From Rhyzopertha dominica (taxonomy: Eukaryota; Arthropoda; Insecta; Coleoptera; Bostrichidae): a stretch of DNA of 64,000 bases. The translations under genes and the position numbers were made by a program. Shown here one piece after another: positions 47,286-60,276 of this stretch. Position 1 is the first letter of the stretch. The number at the start of each line of letters is the position of its first letter. The notes under the pieces were generated by a model. The model was given only the letters and a program-made list of their open reading frames with translations. It had not been told where the DNA came from and did no database searches. The DNA is taken from assembly GCA_025024175.1 (NCBI GenBank), contig QCXZ01000064.1, positions 16,182,001-16,246,000 of the forward strand. The letters are read 5' to 3'.

Positions 47286-50200
47286 TTTGATAACTAAACG
47301 CACAATAACCCTACGTACAAAATAGGGTAAATTTGTTACACGTCAAACTCTACAGCCGTTAGCTGCAAAGGCTAATATACTTCTCCGTAGTTCTTCTTCT
47401 TCTTCTCAGTTAAGCAAAAGGAAAACCGCGTGCACTATGTAAAACAAAACAAAACGTGAAGATAGATCAGTAACGAAAAATAGGTAATAAATACTGAAAA
47501 GAAATACAATCCAGTACATCATATCTAGCGTAGAGTATTTGGTTAAGCCAAGCATGACCATACCGTGTTTATAAACAGTAATTAACACAGTAGGTGTATA
47601 AAATATACTGCTATTTGCCTACCATTAAGTACAAATAGGTGGAAGTATAGTATAGTTTTATTAAGTGCTAATGTCTATGACTAATTAATTTAAGTTGTTA
47701 AGGAATACGTTCCAATCTATGACGACATAAAGTATCAAGCAACCATCTACGAGACTGACTTATGCAGAGGGTTTTACAGCTTGATGGTCGGCCGTCGTAA
47801 ACTATTGGGATTAGTGGCACGCTTGAAAGTTCCTAAATGGGCCGTATTAAAAAAAATCTTGTAGGTTAAAATTTTAACTTTTCCACTATAAATTTTTGAA
47901 ATTTGTTATTTGTGATAATTTAGCAATCAATAAAACATGGAAGCTTTTATAAACAATTTTATTTAATGCAGACCTGATGCTATCTGGCGCGACCCGCCAT
48001 CAATTTTTATGTGATACTTTATTGGATTTAAATTTTCTGATGTATAAAATAAAAGCCTTTGCATGTAATAACGAATTTATACAAATTTAATATAAAACAT
48101 ACAAATTAATAGTAAGTAGAAAATTACTTACATTTGTTAGAAAAAATTTACAATAGTGCACAATAAAATTTTTACACGGTATCGATTAGGTTCATTACAG
48201 CTTGTTAAGGTATTGAAATGTTTGGAGAACAAAAGAAAAATATTTCTTACTCTCTCCAATGTCTACCTGGAGGTGGCTCACCGTTTAAAATCACCAAAAA
48301 TCCGTTCGACCAGTTACCCCACCGGTCAATAAGAGATTAGCAAATTAAACACTCAATTATATGCCGCGACAGATCGTAGTGATAAGAATGAACATATTTA
48401 ATTGTTTCGGAGGTACATACTCAGTTGCTCCACGGTTTAAAATCATCAACAATCTGTTTGACCAGTTGCCCCACGAAATGTATTTGTCACAAACGCCTCT
48501 TAATAAGTGGCTAAATGTAAGCATATATGTAGATATGACTGAATAAGTAAAAAATATTGCACTTGGTACGCGTATAAGCTGTAAAACTTTAAAATATAAA
48601 TAAACACATATGCTTTCAATACCGTTTATAGTAGGAGTAGAATAGTTCCGATTTTTTCTTATTTTCGAAAAAATATCTAGGTAGAAACTACGTTTATGAC
48701 CCTCTGGATTAAAGGAAAATTTTAACCTGTGAAGAAACAGGGCATATGGACTGCCGCATTAAAATTGGAATGTTTACCATTCATGGTTATAAAAATATAT
48801 ACTACTCATTAAATTAGGAAAGAATACGATTTAGTCATACATTAAATGCTATTAGATGAGAAATATTTGTAGTTCAAATAATAATACATAATAATGCTCA
48901 TTGACTTATGTGTACGGAAAAAAATTCTAAAAAGACCTAACACAATTTTTGGATACGGTCCACTCCGCTGCAAAACAGTGGAACGTGCCGAACCCGTCTG
49001 CTATTTACCACAGCTTCAGGTAATACTTGTAAACCATTGTGGGCGGTAATTGGCTGTTCGTATAATGAGTCTCATAGATTGTTGCTTGCAACTATAAGTA
49101 CCCTAATTCAAACAGATTCTATTAGAAATAGGATGGTGTAGTGGTAAAATGTTTACAAATTAACATGATAAGAAGAATATTTAAAAATTGTCATTTGAAA
49201 GTTTGCAGTCTCCAACCAGAAACTTTTAGCTTCTAAGTGTATAACCTTAGCTACGACGTTTTGTTTACAAAAGGAATCTTCCCTGGTTACTTTACTAGAT
49301 AGTTATCTTAATAAATTATAGCAATGGTAATAAGAATTGGCATCTGTATGTAGATCATCAATCCATATTTACTTATATTCAATGTTTACCAAAGCAAAGA
49401 CAAAATGTTTGGAGTGAACTAACGACAAGCTGAAGTAATTTGTTTGCACTGTTATACCGAATGTGTATTACTTAGCACTTTATTCATGGCAGTATTTGAT
49501 TTCCTATCGGTCCCATATCTTATATCACTTAAGAGCATCCAGCCTGTCGGCATACGACAAAAACGACTGGGGGCTTCATTGATTTGTGGCCACCGTAACA
49601 GAATAATTTAAACACAACGCTAATGAATCCTAATGATCTTGTAACCGGTTGTTTTTTGGCCGGCTGTTGATAAATCTTCGCCCGCGATGCATTCATCATT
49701 AGTTCGCCGCGAGCTCTTCCTTATCCCGTTTCGCGGTACGCCATTTCCAAATAACTGCAGTTCACAACATCTTAGCAGAAACGAACATTAAACTAAGTCT
49801 AAGTAGTTTTGGCGAGGATGTGGAGCCACCACGGGTACGTCTCTAGACATCAAACGCATTTCCCCCACGCCGGCAGAGTATTCCCTCCAAGGGGATACAC
49901 AAGTTCATCAAAGTAACCCCGGGGCGCATTATTGCCATTTTAATGTCGGCTATAAAGTTTAAGACGGCCAGCCGCCCACTGTTAGCGTGGACCGCCGAAT
50001 AAAAATTCTTGTTAATTCCTTTACTGGCTGTTGCCGGGAGCCTCGTGGAGTTGTTAGAGCAAATAAGATAACCCTTTGCGGCGGTGAGCCAGTGGCGGAA
50101 CTACGACAAAGCAAAAGGCCTAGATAAACGAACAAAGTTTTTGTTACTATTTGCTGCTGTCTTCGTTGCGCGAGATGGGCAAACATAATTATTTATCTCA

Positions 50201-53200
50201 ATTTTATTCAGCATCTTAACAACAAAAGAAAGGTTGAATTAACTAATTGGGAAAATAAAAACCCCTACATAGTTGATCTAGACAAAGAAAATAGGCAAGA
50301 GTAACTCTCAGAGCAGTTAAATTATGAGCACTGTTTGTCTTAAATCGGATGTACCTGACTATAGGCCTTGCTGATAATACTTTAAGCAGCGCGATAATTT
50401 CAGTCGCCAGTAGGTGTCCATAATAAAGAAAGCATTTGCAGAATTTTAATTAGTTCACATTAACGCGGGCCTACCGTCGTTAAGCTACAATATTATTAAA
50501 TCCGGCCCAATATTTTTTCTAAATGTACTGAATAGTAGGTGAACTACAATAATAACAAGTAACCAAACTTAATAGAGGTTACCGCTTAATAACAATTAGT
50601 AGAAACGTTTGTACTTAAAACGTTCTGGAGTAATGTCTCACGATTCTTTCTGATAGAGAACAAAACATTCAAAATAAACAAATCAAATCGCATTTACCAA
50701 CAGGATCATTACAGTCCCAGCACTCCACTACGGTAATCTTTAAAGGACACAGAAGAGCTGAAGCTTTGTTGAACTTTAAGTTTAACCATTAAACAACCAA
50801 ATTTAGAATAATTAATAATACGCAACATTATTTTAGGATTAATTCTTGTTTAGTTAACAGTGTTAACAATATTGTAACAGTTAGTTTTGCGACTTCTTTA
50901 ACGTCCCTTGTATATCGCATTTACCCGTATTTTAAATGCTCTTTGCCGCAGTTGTTCTTATCTCGTCGTTTTTCTTTGGAGCGTTTTTCTGCTGTCCCAC
51001 CTGGGTGGCAGATGCAAGTTTCCCGTTTTCAAGAGCATTATTCACACTTCGTTCGTAGCCAGTGTTAGCACTGTGATTAAAGTTCTTTTATACTTACCCT
51101 CGTTGAGTAAGGGGATTAGTTCAGTGCTAATAGTTATTAAACTGAGTATATAGTGCCTGCTGTATTAGTGGCTTGAGCTCAGTATCCATATTGTGGGATT
51201 GAATTGGCTGCGGAGCTGAGAAACTCAGTGAATTAATTGGCTGACCATCATAGTCACTGCTTGCTCTTTACAAGCAGAACCCTCCTGTAGAGGTAACGTG
51301 ACAGCTTTAGATATTCAATAGTGAAGTAATAGGGTACATTTGGCATTGTAGGGTTTCGTTGGCAGGGATTTTCCTAGCTCTTAAATACCACCGGTTGCTG
51401 CCGACTGCTTCTAACCACCATCCCTCAGCAGTGTTGCTTTTTATGGTTACTGCATAGATCTGTGTTGAAGAAAACTCTGCAAGGGCTTGCGAAATTGACA
51501 CTTCCGATAGTAAACCCGCTGAACGTGCCGTCCAACGCCGACACCTGCATCTCGACGCTCGAGGACGCTTCTTACAGCTAAGCAAACTTTTCTTTTACGT
51601 GGAATGAACTGATATGCGTTCAGAGCTGCTAATTTAATTGTGCTTTTCAATAATCCGCTATTGCTCATTCTTTAACTCTTAACGCCGATATCAGATCATC
51701 TACTCAAGTAATCCGCCACGGAGTCTTAATGCGTGTTTACATTATTCACTATATGTGTTGTCATTAATTTACATTTGCATCTGTTCTTATTTAATATGGA
51801 TGTTGTGTGAACCAGCATAGAGCTCTATACGGGGGAACATCGTTAATTATTTGACTTTACACATTTTGTAGTACATGAATGCGTTGATATATTCGTGCCG
51901 TTGAATTTGTAATAAGTAGTTATATTATATATGTTGTAATTCAAAGGAATGATTGTTTGTGGTTCCAGTTCGCAAATATGTGCTAATTCTCATATATGTG
52001 CCAATTAACATATATTTTCTGCTTCAAATTACCGTTTGAGGGTCGCGCAATCGGCGATTGGATACCTGTTTCGTAGTAGTAAGCAAATTTATTCTAATTC
52101 GCATACCTGTATGTTAATTGAGATAGGTCCGCGAAATCTGCAAAGGCATACCAGATGCGCGAAGCTCAACCACACGGTCTAGGACGCGACCATGTTTTGG
52201 CCGCGGGATCTCGTTCTAGGCGGGCGACCTTGCTCGGGCGTCTATCCGAGTGCGAGTTATTTTTAACTAGCGTAAAAGTATCAGAACTGGACTACTCGTG
52301 TTTTGAATAATAAAATAAACCTAAGGTAATCAATTAATTAATTTTTATAAAGTAACAGAATGGTTATGTAAGTAATAATTGTTTAATCGATGTTGTGTTC
52401 CTGCAATGTTAGTATCCGTTCTAGAGTGAAAAAAAGAAACAACTGCATACTAATCCCGAATCGCAGTTGGAGATTTTCGTATGTTCTTAGCTGCCTTTTT
52501 TGCAGCAGTTGATCCATGTAACGCTTAAATATCGATCTCATTAGATGTGGTGCAGATGTTATTATGTATACGAAAACCTCAGACACATTGAATCGACTTT
52601 TAGCAAAACTTCTGTGAAAGGAGCCGATTCTGCCGATGCGTTGAATGTTTAACTAGTACTTTCGTTAACAATAAATGATTCGTTTAACACCATTCCCCAC
52701 CGGCTGTCTCCGTAACGTTTGTTAGTAAACACTAGGCCAATTTTATATTTAACCATTTGGTTGTTAATTGCCCAAATACTGTTCTTTAATAGTTTGATTA
52801 GGTGGACAAGTAGTTTACACCTGGCTAAACCTATTAGTATTAACCTTATTTCTATGATTCGAAGCTGGTACCCATTCCAGTGATTTTTCGATTTGACTTA
52901 TTCTGTTTCTAAACCTTTCGCGATTCCTAGCGTACTCTTCCCAAGGTCCACGTCTAGCAGCTTTATAGGCGAAGGCCCAATGAATCATGCAATGAACTTT
53001 GATAGCTTTACAGAAGCGAACCTGCAAATAATACTGCGGTTTAGAAAAAAAAGGCACTTTTTTATAACTAATAAAGGATTGGTTGCAAAAATAACCCATC
53101 ACGTCATTACTTATTTTTATAGCAGGCAAAATAAATATATGGGACTGACATTCGTGTTTGTAAACTCAAAATAGTATGGTTGTATGAGCCATACCTACAA

Positions 53201-53394
53201 TGATTAACTTGTCGAAAGTTAATTCATGGGAAAGTAACAGTAAAACAAAAATTCTGTTTCAATTTCGTTACAAAAAATTCTATGCAATTAGCTCGAAACA
53301 AAAAATATATTAAAGTAAGAGTAGACTTGTATTGTAAATTTGATATCAGTCTTAATCACGCTTAACTGTACCAGCATGTATGTTAACAACAAAA
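47286..53394. other. Non-coding stretch with several GC-balanced islands
   Basis: No gene is supported. A (CTT)n run is near 47391-47405. GC-balanced islands lie at about 49480-50180, 51170-51690 and 52130-52260; the first is the longest and most contrasting and contains TTTAATGTCGGCTATAAAG. A GGATGGTGTAGTGGTAAAAT string at 49131 looks like a tRNA A-box but lacks a B-box. Confidence 0.45.
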
Positions 53395-53401
53395 ACTTAC
53401 G

Positions 53402-53613
53402 TTCTTTAATGATTTAATGATCGTGATCTCGTTGACTTCATCACTTTCCGAATCTGATGCAAACTGTACATCCGAAAGACTGCCTTTGCTAATATTAGCA
53501 AGGCAAATTATAAAATTTTCTTCACTATCGGATATATATGATTTTGAAGATGATAATTTGGCACAGTCGCAGTTTACCTCGACAAATTTATCACTTTCTG
53601 ATGAAATACTCAT
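53402..53613 (-). other. Possible first coding exon, Ser/Asp/Glu-rich
   Basis: On the minus strand a frame opens with Met at 53613 and reads MSISSESDKFVEVNCDCAKL, later SDSEENFIICL and FASDSESDEVNE. It meets a consensus splice donor (GTAAGT, 53400-53395) directly after SLKN. An acidic, serine-rich N-terminus is common in chromatin proteins and in some transposon-encoded proteins. No domain is recognised and no second exon was found. Confidence 0.3.
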
Positions 53614-54077
53614 GTCGTCAGAATTACAGAGACTTGATGACTTTTAAATACATTTATTTGATTATTGCTTACTGCGTCAGTATGTTCGGTTAGATGGCTT
53701 AGCTATCCCAACTTGTACAATTTCTGGTGATTTTAAAATGCTATTATATTTATTGCGAAACCATCTACATGTACCGAGGATTTGAAATGTACCCCCACTA
53801 AAATTGGAAGGCACATAATGTTCGATAATAGAGATATTATCTAGTACCACCTGTTTATTTATTTATTACAATGGCTTTCCAACAGATTCAGAGAATCCAA
53901 TAGACAGGAAAGCGCTAAGTGAGATATAAAAAAGTAATTAGTTTTGAGAGTGATAAGTAAGTTACACCTATAAAGCTTTTTTCAACAACTTAGCAGTTGC
54001 AGTTATAGTTCTTTTAAGATCTTTTTAATAGATGGTAATGATAGTGAAATAACGTCGAGATGAGTATAAGCAAAGTT

Positions 54078-56613
54078 ATAGGTAAGTGTGAATTACACGA
54101 TATATCGGTAAATTTTGGCATTGATATGTACTGCAAGTGTAAACGTAAAATGTACTTTTAGTCCTAAAAGGGTATAGATGAATACTAATATTTGCATGGC
54201 TAATTAAAGATACTGACAATACCGAATTGACTACCTTGTACAGAAAAATAAAGCCAAAATGTTTCCGTCGCTTCTTTAAGCTTTCTTTATATTTGTAAGT
54301 CGAGGTGTGGAGATCTCTGTTAAACTTATAATTAAGCTTGCCAATGAATTTTTTTGTACGCGTTCAATTCGGTTAATGTATTTGTTGCAATACATCGCAT
54401 TCAAGACGACATTAGCACACTGTAGATGGCTGCGCACGAAGGTTTCATAGAGAATGTTCAATGATTTTATGTCGGTAAATTTAGTTGTAGTTCTAAAAAT
54501 AAAGTTTCTGAGTGAACGCTGTATTATTTCCGCAACGTGCAATCCGAACGTTAGCTTGCTGTCTCTAAAAACGCCGAGGTCCTTTATTTTATTACTAGTA
54601 CTGAGGATATGGTTGTTCATTATATATTTACGGGGGATCAACAGCCTATTTCTCGTAAAAGTAATGTAGTAGCACTTGTCTAGGTTCAGGTATAGATAAT
54701 TTCTGGTACAGTATAAGTTATCTAAATCAATTTGCATGAGGAGTGCTTCGTGTAAGTTAGTTATTTCTCTGTAAATTTTCATATCGTCTGCAAATAGCAG
54801 ATAATTTTTGTGTTGAATAAAATCACCATTGTCATTAATAAAAATAAGAAATAGCATAGGACCTAGATGAAAGCCCTATGGTGCTCCAGATGTTACAGGT
54901 ACTGTGGACGATACTGAGTTTTTTTTATTGTTACAACTTAGCTCCTATTAAATAATTACAATTTTGTCCACCTTAGTACATCACCATGCACACAGAATGT
55001 CTCCAACTTGGTAAGAAGAGAAGCATGGTGAACTTTATCGAAAGCTTTGGAAAAGTCGGTATACACGGCATCCACTTGAACTTTTTGTACGTGCTTTCTG
55101 AGAGGTGTTGAACAAAAGTAACGAGATTAGTTACTTTCGACTTTCCACGGAAAAAACCGTGCTGGCGTTCATATGGGTACCTATGTGTTGTTTAATATTG
55201 AAAAATACCAGTAATACAGTTTTCAAAAATTTTACCAATAAATTGACAAGAGCGATATGGGACGATAGTTAGAATATTTTAGTCAGATCACTTGATTTAT
55301 AAACGGGGCAATATTTGCTTGTTTCCATTTGCTAAGCGGTTCAGCAAGAATCTCACCGCATGTTTTGATAAATATGCCAGAAATGCGTCGATCCGGTGAC
55401 CTATGTATATCTAGTGAGATAATTTTTCTACTATTCTTTTGAGATATTCTTTATTTCGATGCAATTGGAACTTTAGTTTCGTTGAATATTAGGCGGTAAC
55501 GGGCCGGAAATGAATACTGAGAAAAAGAAATCAGAGAATAGATTAAATGCAGCTACGTTATCACTGGCAACACGATCATTGCAAGACATGACAGATGGGG
55601 TCTTATTTATCTTGTATGACTTTTGTTGTCTCATATAAGACCAGAAACTTTTAACTTTTGACTTTTTGTAAAGTCTGCTTAACTCGCCGGCGTAATTATG
55701 AAAACTCTTAAAAATCCAAGTTCCCTTTAACTTTTTTCCATTTCTTCTGCTTTTCTTGTCTTTGCTACTAATAAGATTTATAGTTCAATGTGAAAACCAG
55801 ACTGGAAACTGTCTTTTAGATTCCCTAGAAAGTGGAACATACATAGAAATTAAATTATTTAAAACATAAAAATGTTCTACAGCATCATAAGTGTTTAACT
55901 TTAATAAGTCCGACCAATCATAATTCTCAAGATAATTTTTAATCGCAACACAATCCGCCCTGTAAAAGTTCTTTTTTTGGCACCGATGTTGATCATTAGA
56001 TTTAGTAGTATATATTCAAGGTACAGTTATATGTATCTGGCTTCAGTGGCCTTATGATGCGGATCCTCATCTACTAGTGCTAAATTGCACTGTCTAACAA
56101 TTACATTTTCCACATTACTAAAAAAGTAGATACAATATTCTACCATTACTATTCAGTACACCATTGTAATAGTTCAAGTTTAAAAATGAACAGCTGTCCA
56201 CCAAAACTTCACACGACGGATTACTGGTGGAACAAAGAGTTTCGCCGGAGTATGACCAGAAAATCGAAGACAGTTAAAATCGCCTACTGTTACAATATAA
56301 TAAATTTTATATCGGTCACAAACATTAGAGATATTGTTCATTAATTTTACCATGTCGTCATTGCTACCGTAAGGGGGGAAGTATGGCGAACAGACTAATA
56401 CACGTTTTTGTTCATCGAGGGAGATGGACACCTATATAATTTCAAAAAACATCTGAAACAGTATGTTCAGTTACGATAGTTGATTTGTATTTGGCTGATA
56501 CGGTAATTAGGATGCCTCCCTCATCCTTCTTCAATGAACGCTCAAAATTTCTGTCAGTTCGATAAACATTGAAGATGTCACTAAACAGTTCACTGTTTGA
56601 CACTGCAGAATTC
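54078..56613 (-). pseudogene. LINE B ORF2 pseudogene (APE endonuclease + RT), left arm
   Basis: This mirrors the right-arm ORF2 with the same lesions. The longest intact piece (54857-54276) encodes the RT palm, LFLIFIND then LLFADDMKIY, with DLGVFRDSKLTFGLHV and RSHLQCANVV downstream. The endonuclease piece (56431-56180) has YFPPYGSNDD and GDFN. The protein would nick the target and reverse-transcribe its RNA, but no frame joins the two domains. Confidence 0.88.
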
Positions 56614-56779
56614 AGCAACGTCCCCGATAAACAAATTATATCCCAACTACTTTAAAATAAGAACAAATAGAAAGAATTGGTCTTTGTTTTGTAAGCCATG
56701 AATGTTTTGATAATATCAGCTAAGCGTCTCCGCTATAAAGCATACGAAATATCGATAGAATTAAAATGAGTGCGATTTC

Positions 56780-57715
56780 TTAAATGCGCACAAGCTCAAT
56801 TTCACTGCTTACATAAACGGCGCGGCTGTTTTCTGACCTTTCAATAATGATTCTTCCATGTTTTACCCAGCAATACTGGTAGTTCTTTTCTCTGCATGCA
56901 TCTCTTGCGTTTTTATATAACACCTTGTTTGTAAGAGTTAAATGTTCGTTGATGTAAATCACCTGCAGTTCACTTTCAACGCCTAGATCGGTAGAATTCA
57001 AGTTACGGCGCCTGCGAGCTTCAGACATCAATTCTTATTTTTTGAACCCCGGGAGATAAATGTCACAGTAATCGCCCTAAATTTCTTAGAAGTCATTTTG
57101 TTCGGACGGTGACGGACACGATGACATGCGTCCAAATCTGCCTTCTTAATTTCACAACCCAAGGCGTCCCCTATTTTTTGGCAATATTAACATCTTCTTC
57201 TTACAGAACGCCGTTTATTTCGAGATTCTTTTTACGTGAGTACTGTTGCAGTTGGTTCATTTCAGCGATCAAACTAGCGTTTTCTCTTTACAATTTCTTA
57301 ACTCAGACTGAAGGACTTCGGTACCCCGTAGGGTTTTACGAAACTCATTAATTTCGGTCTGAAATTCGTCGAGTTTTGCTCCATAAAGGTTTATAGATTG
57401 AGACATTGCAGTCTGTTCCTGCTTTATTTCCTTAATCTCTTTTTTTCAGAAATCCTATTACATAAAGATGGTTGTTATTTGTTTCCAAAGGGTTACAGTT
57501 TGAAGGTCCCGCGTTAGTTGAATCTTCAGGAAATAACAGCTCCTCTTCGCAGTTACTGCAGTAGCATTTGAATCCAGAAATTTCAGTAAATTTTGACATC
57601 GACAAGAATATTCGTGCATGAAGTGTGGAACATCTTCTTGCACGCTTCGGTGCAAAAAAAGGCCCAGTTTTTGTCTGCCTACTGAGGCAAAACACACTCC
57701 ACATTTAGCAGGCAT
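56780..57715 (-). pseudogene. LINE B ORF1 pseudogene (PHD + coiled coil + FP-like), left arm
   Basis: This is the mirror of the right-arm ORF1. The intact C-terminal piece (57031-56780) is an FP-like RNA-binding domain. The N-terminal Cys-rich piece begins at Met 57715. Near 57445-57470 this copy has a local cluster of small differences from the right arm (6 bases shorter), the only place in the coding part where the arms visibly diverge. Confidence 0.8.
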
Positions 57716-57985
57716 GGTTGCTTTATGCAAGTGAAGTTCCAAATCCTAGTTTTCTAAGGCAGCTCTCAAAGCAAATACTTCACCGCACAATCACTACTTC
57801 ATTCTACACTTTTCAATCAAAATTAGAGAAAAAAAGATCCAGTTAACGCTACACAATTCCCAAATTATGCACGAGCGAATTGTAAACGTCTATATAGCAC
57901 CACTCTCTCTTTCATGTATTCCATGCGCAATGTGGTTTTTGCTCTTGAGAAGTGATTTAACTGAGGCCGTTTGTCTTTCTACTAT

Positions 57986-57993
57986 ATAATAAT

Positions 57994-58040
<47 letters not shown>

Positions 58041-58690
58041 GCTTTATGCATCCCACTAATACAATGAAAAAAAGCAAGTTTGAAAACAAAATAATTACAA
58101 CTTATTTATAAAATTAGCAAAAAGAAACTAATCACGAGTCAAGTGGCGATGAAATGGGGTGCTTCAGTTGTTACTAAAAAGAAGTAGCGAACTGCTCTTC
58201 CACTCAACCGAAATACTTGTTCTAACCATATTAAATTTGAAAGTAGCACAATAGATAAAACTTGCATTGCTTACCACAACCAGGTGCGTTATAGAGTTAT
58301 GAAAAAAAAGGCAAGACACAGCCCCACCAAATCCAGACCGGCATGTTAAACATTATTAGTCATCAAAAACTTGCGCAAAGACGTCTTAAAACTAGAGGCA
58401 GTGGAGAGATTTCATACATAGTGGAACGGAATTGTACACACGACAAACATTATATGAAAAAGACTTTCGATAATATGTATGTTTATGTCTAGCAACCGAA
58501 AGCAAATCCTTGCGACGAATATTTATGTTGTGTACATCCGTCCTAAATGTAATTTTATTGTAAAGATATAGAGGGGTTTTAGTATTTATAATAACATAGT
58601 ACAATACAGTAGAGTGCAAATAGCGACGCGATTCCATGTTCAGCCATGGCAGCACCCCCAGCTTATGTGAGATTGGCTGTCGCCAGAAAT
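57986..58690 (-). mobile_element. LINE A, 5'-truncated tail, left arm
   Basis: The minus-strand frame 58655-58392 is the C-terminal end of a Jockey-superfamily RT (ESRRYLHSTVLYYVI, then YLYNKITFRTD and FSYNVCRVYNSVP). After it come a 3' UTR and a (TTA)n tail (58039-57986 on the plus strand as TAA). It differs from the C-terminus of LINE B, so it is another family. LINE B starts immediately after its tail. Confidence 0.82.
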
Positions 58691-58808
58691 AGCTAATTCT
58701 TATCTGTGTGCCCCCTACTATCGGTATCAGACGATATTTACCTGTCTTTTACCTGTTACCTGTAGGGTACCTGTTGTCCCTTACGACGCCGTTGCCTTTC
58801 ATAGTCGT

Positions 58809-59180
58809 GGTTTGATGTCGAATAACTTTATTTACTGTATCTGATACCATTTTTGGCAATAGCTTAGAGATCTAATAGCTGATCAGATTTGCTAGAACGG
58901 CTAGATTACATCTACTGAATCAGCATGAAAATTGATTTGCTGGAACAGCTTGATCACATCTGTTCGAACAGCTGAACACGCTCTGCTGTAGCAACGTGAT
59001 CAATGATCTGTTATTGTGACAGGCTGATTACTGATCAATTGAAACAGCTTTATCGTTGATCCTCTGGAACATGCTGATCACTGATCTGTTGGAACATCTC
59101 GACCTCTGATCCGTTGAACAGCTTTATCGCTGATCTGTTCGATCAATGAACAGAGCCGTTGGAACAAGGTCTGTTGAACA
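58809..59180. repeat. Spacer between the arms: degenerate minisatellite
   Basis: The 372-bp single-copy centre is built of degenerate units of about 28-30 bp around GATCTGTTGGAACAGCT, from about 58875 to the end (for example ATTTGCTGGAACAGCTTGATC, ATCTGTTCGAACAGCTGAAC, ATCTGTTGGAACATCTC). It is not self-complementary as a whole, which keeps the two arms separable. Confidence 0.85.
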
Positions 59181-59299
59181 ACGACTATGAAAGGCAACGG
59201 CGTCGTAAGGGACAACAGGTACCCTACAGGTAACAGGTAAAAGACAGGTAAATATCGTCTGATACCGATAGTAGGGGGCACACAGATAAGAATTAGCTA

Positions 59300-59948
59300 T
59301 TTCTGGCGACAGCCAATCTCACATAAGCTGGGGGTGCTGCCATGGCTGAACATGGAATCGCGTCGCTATTTGCACTCTACTGTATTGTACTATGTTATTA
59401 TAAATACTAAAACCCCTCTATATCTTTACAATAAAATTACATTTAGGACGGATGTACACAACATAAATATTCGTCGCAAGGATTTGCTTTCGGTTGCTAG
59501 ACATAAACATACATATTATCGAAAGTCTTTTTCATATAATGTTTGTCGTGTGTACAATTCCGTTCCACTATGTATGAAATCTCTCCACTGCCTCTAGTTT
59601 TAAGACGTCTTTGCGCAAGTTTTTGATGACTAATAATGTTTAACATGCCGGTCTGGATTTGGTGGGGCTGTGTCTTGCCTTTTTTTTCATAACTCTATAA
59701 CGCACCTGGTTGTGGTAAGCAATGCAAGTTTTATCTATTGTGCTACTTTCAAATTTAATATGGTTAGAACAAGTATTTCGGTTGAGTGGAAGAGCAGTTC
59801 GCTACTTCTTTTTAGTAACAACTGAAGCACCCCATTTCATCGCCACTTGACTCGTGATTAGTTTCTTTTTGCTAATTTTATAAATAAGTTGTAATTATTT
59901 TGTTTTCAAACTTGCTTTTTTTCATTGTATTAGTGGGATGCATAAAGC

Positions 59949-59998
<50 letters not shown>

Positions 59999-60006
59999 AT
60001 TATTAT
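59300..60006 (+). mobile_element. LINE A, 5'-truncated tail, right arm
   Basis: This is the mirror of the left LINE A. The RT C-terminus spans 59334-59597 and continues after a frameshift to SFKTSLRKFLMTNNV (59598-59643). A 3' UTR with TTAGTGGGATGCATAAAGCC leads into the (ATT)n tail (59949-60006), one unit longer than in the left arm. Confidence 0.82.
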
Positions 60007-60276
60007 ATAGTAGAAAGACAAACGGCCTCAGTTAAATCACTTCTCAAGAGCAAAAACCACATTGCGCATGGAATACATGAAAGAGAGAGTGGTGCTATAT
60101 AGACGTTTACAATTCGCTCGTGCATAATTTGGGAATTGTGTAGCGTTAACTGGATCTTTTTTTCTCTAATTTTGATTGAAAAGTGTAGAATGAAGTAGTG
60201 ATTGTGCGGTGAAGTATTTGCTTTGAGAGCTGCCTTAGAAAACTAGGATTTGGAACTTCACTTGCATAAAGCAACC

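Larger units (their letters stand above)
53852..57985 (-). mobile_element. LINE B (Jockey/CR1-like), left arm copy, nearly full length
   Basis: The element reads on the minus strand from a 5' UTR near 57985, through ORF1 (57715-56780) and ORF2 (about 56613-54078), to a 3' UTR that ends GCCATTGTAATAAATAAATA at about 53852. The 4.1 kb length, APE-type endonuclease, RT and AT-repeat tail fit a Jockey-superfamily LINE. Both frames are interrupted. Sequence from 53998 onward has an almost identical mirror copy ending at 64000. Confidence 0.9.
53998..58808. repeat. Left arm of the giant inverted repeat (at least 4.8 kb)
   Basis: Each base pairs with the right arm at 117998 minus position in the outer part and 117989 minus position in the inner part, so the arms differ by only 9 bases of indel over 4.8 kb. 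Most mirrored reading frames are identical residue for residue. The outer edge is a minimum because the right arm is cut by the window end. Confidence 0.97.

Noticed and set aside
49131..49160. tRNA A-box-like string GGATGGTGTAGTGGTAAAAT
   Set aside because: No B-box or cloverleaf follows, so neither a tRNA nor a tRNA-derived SINE can be supported.
57109..57351. 80-residue frame on the plus strand, mirrored at 60647-60889 on the minus strand
   Set aside because: It is antisense to LINE B ORF1 and mirrors only because the arms are identical.
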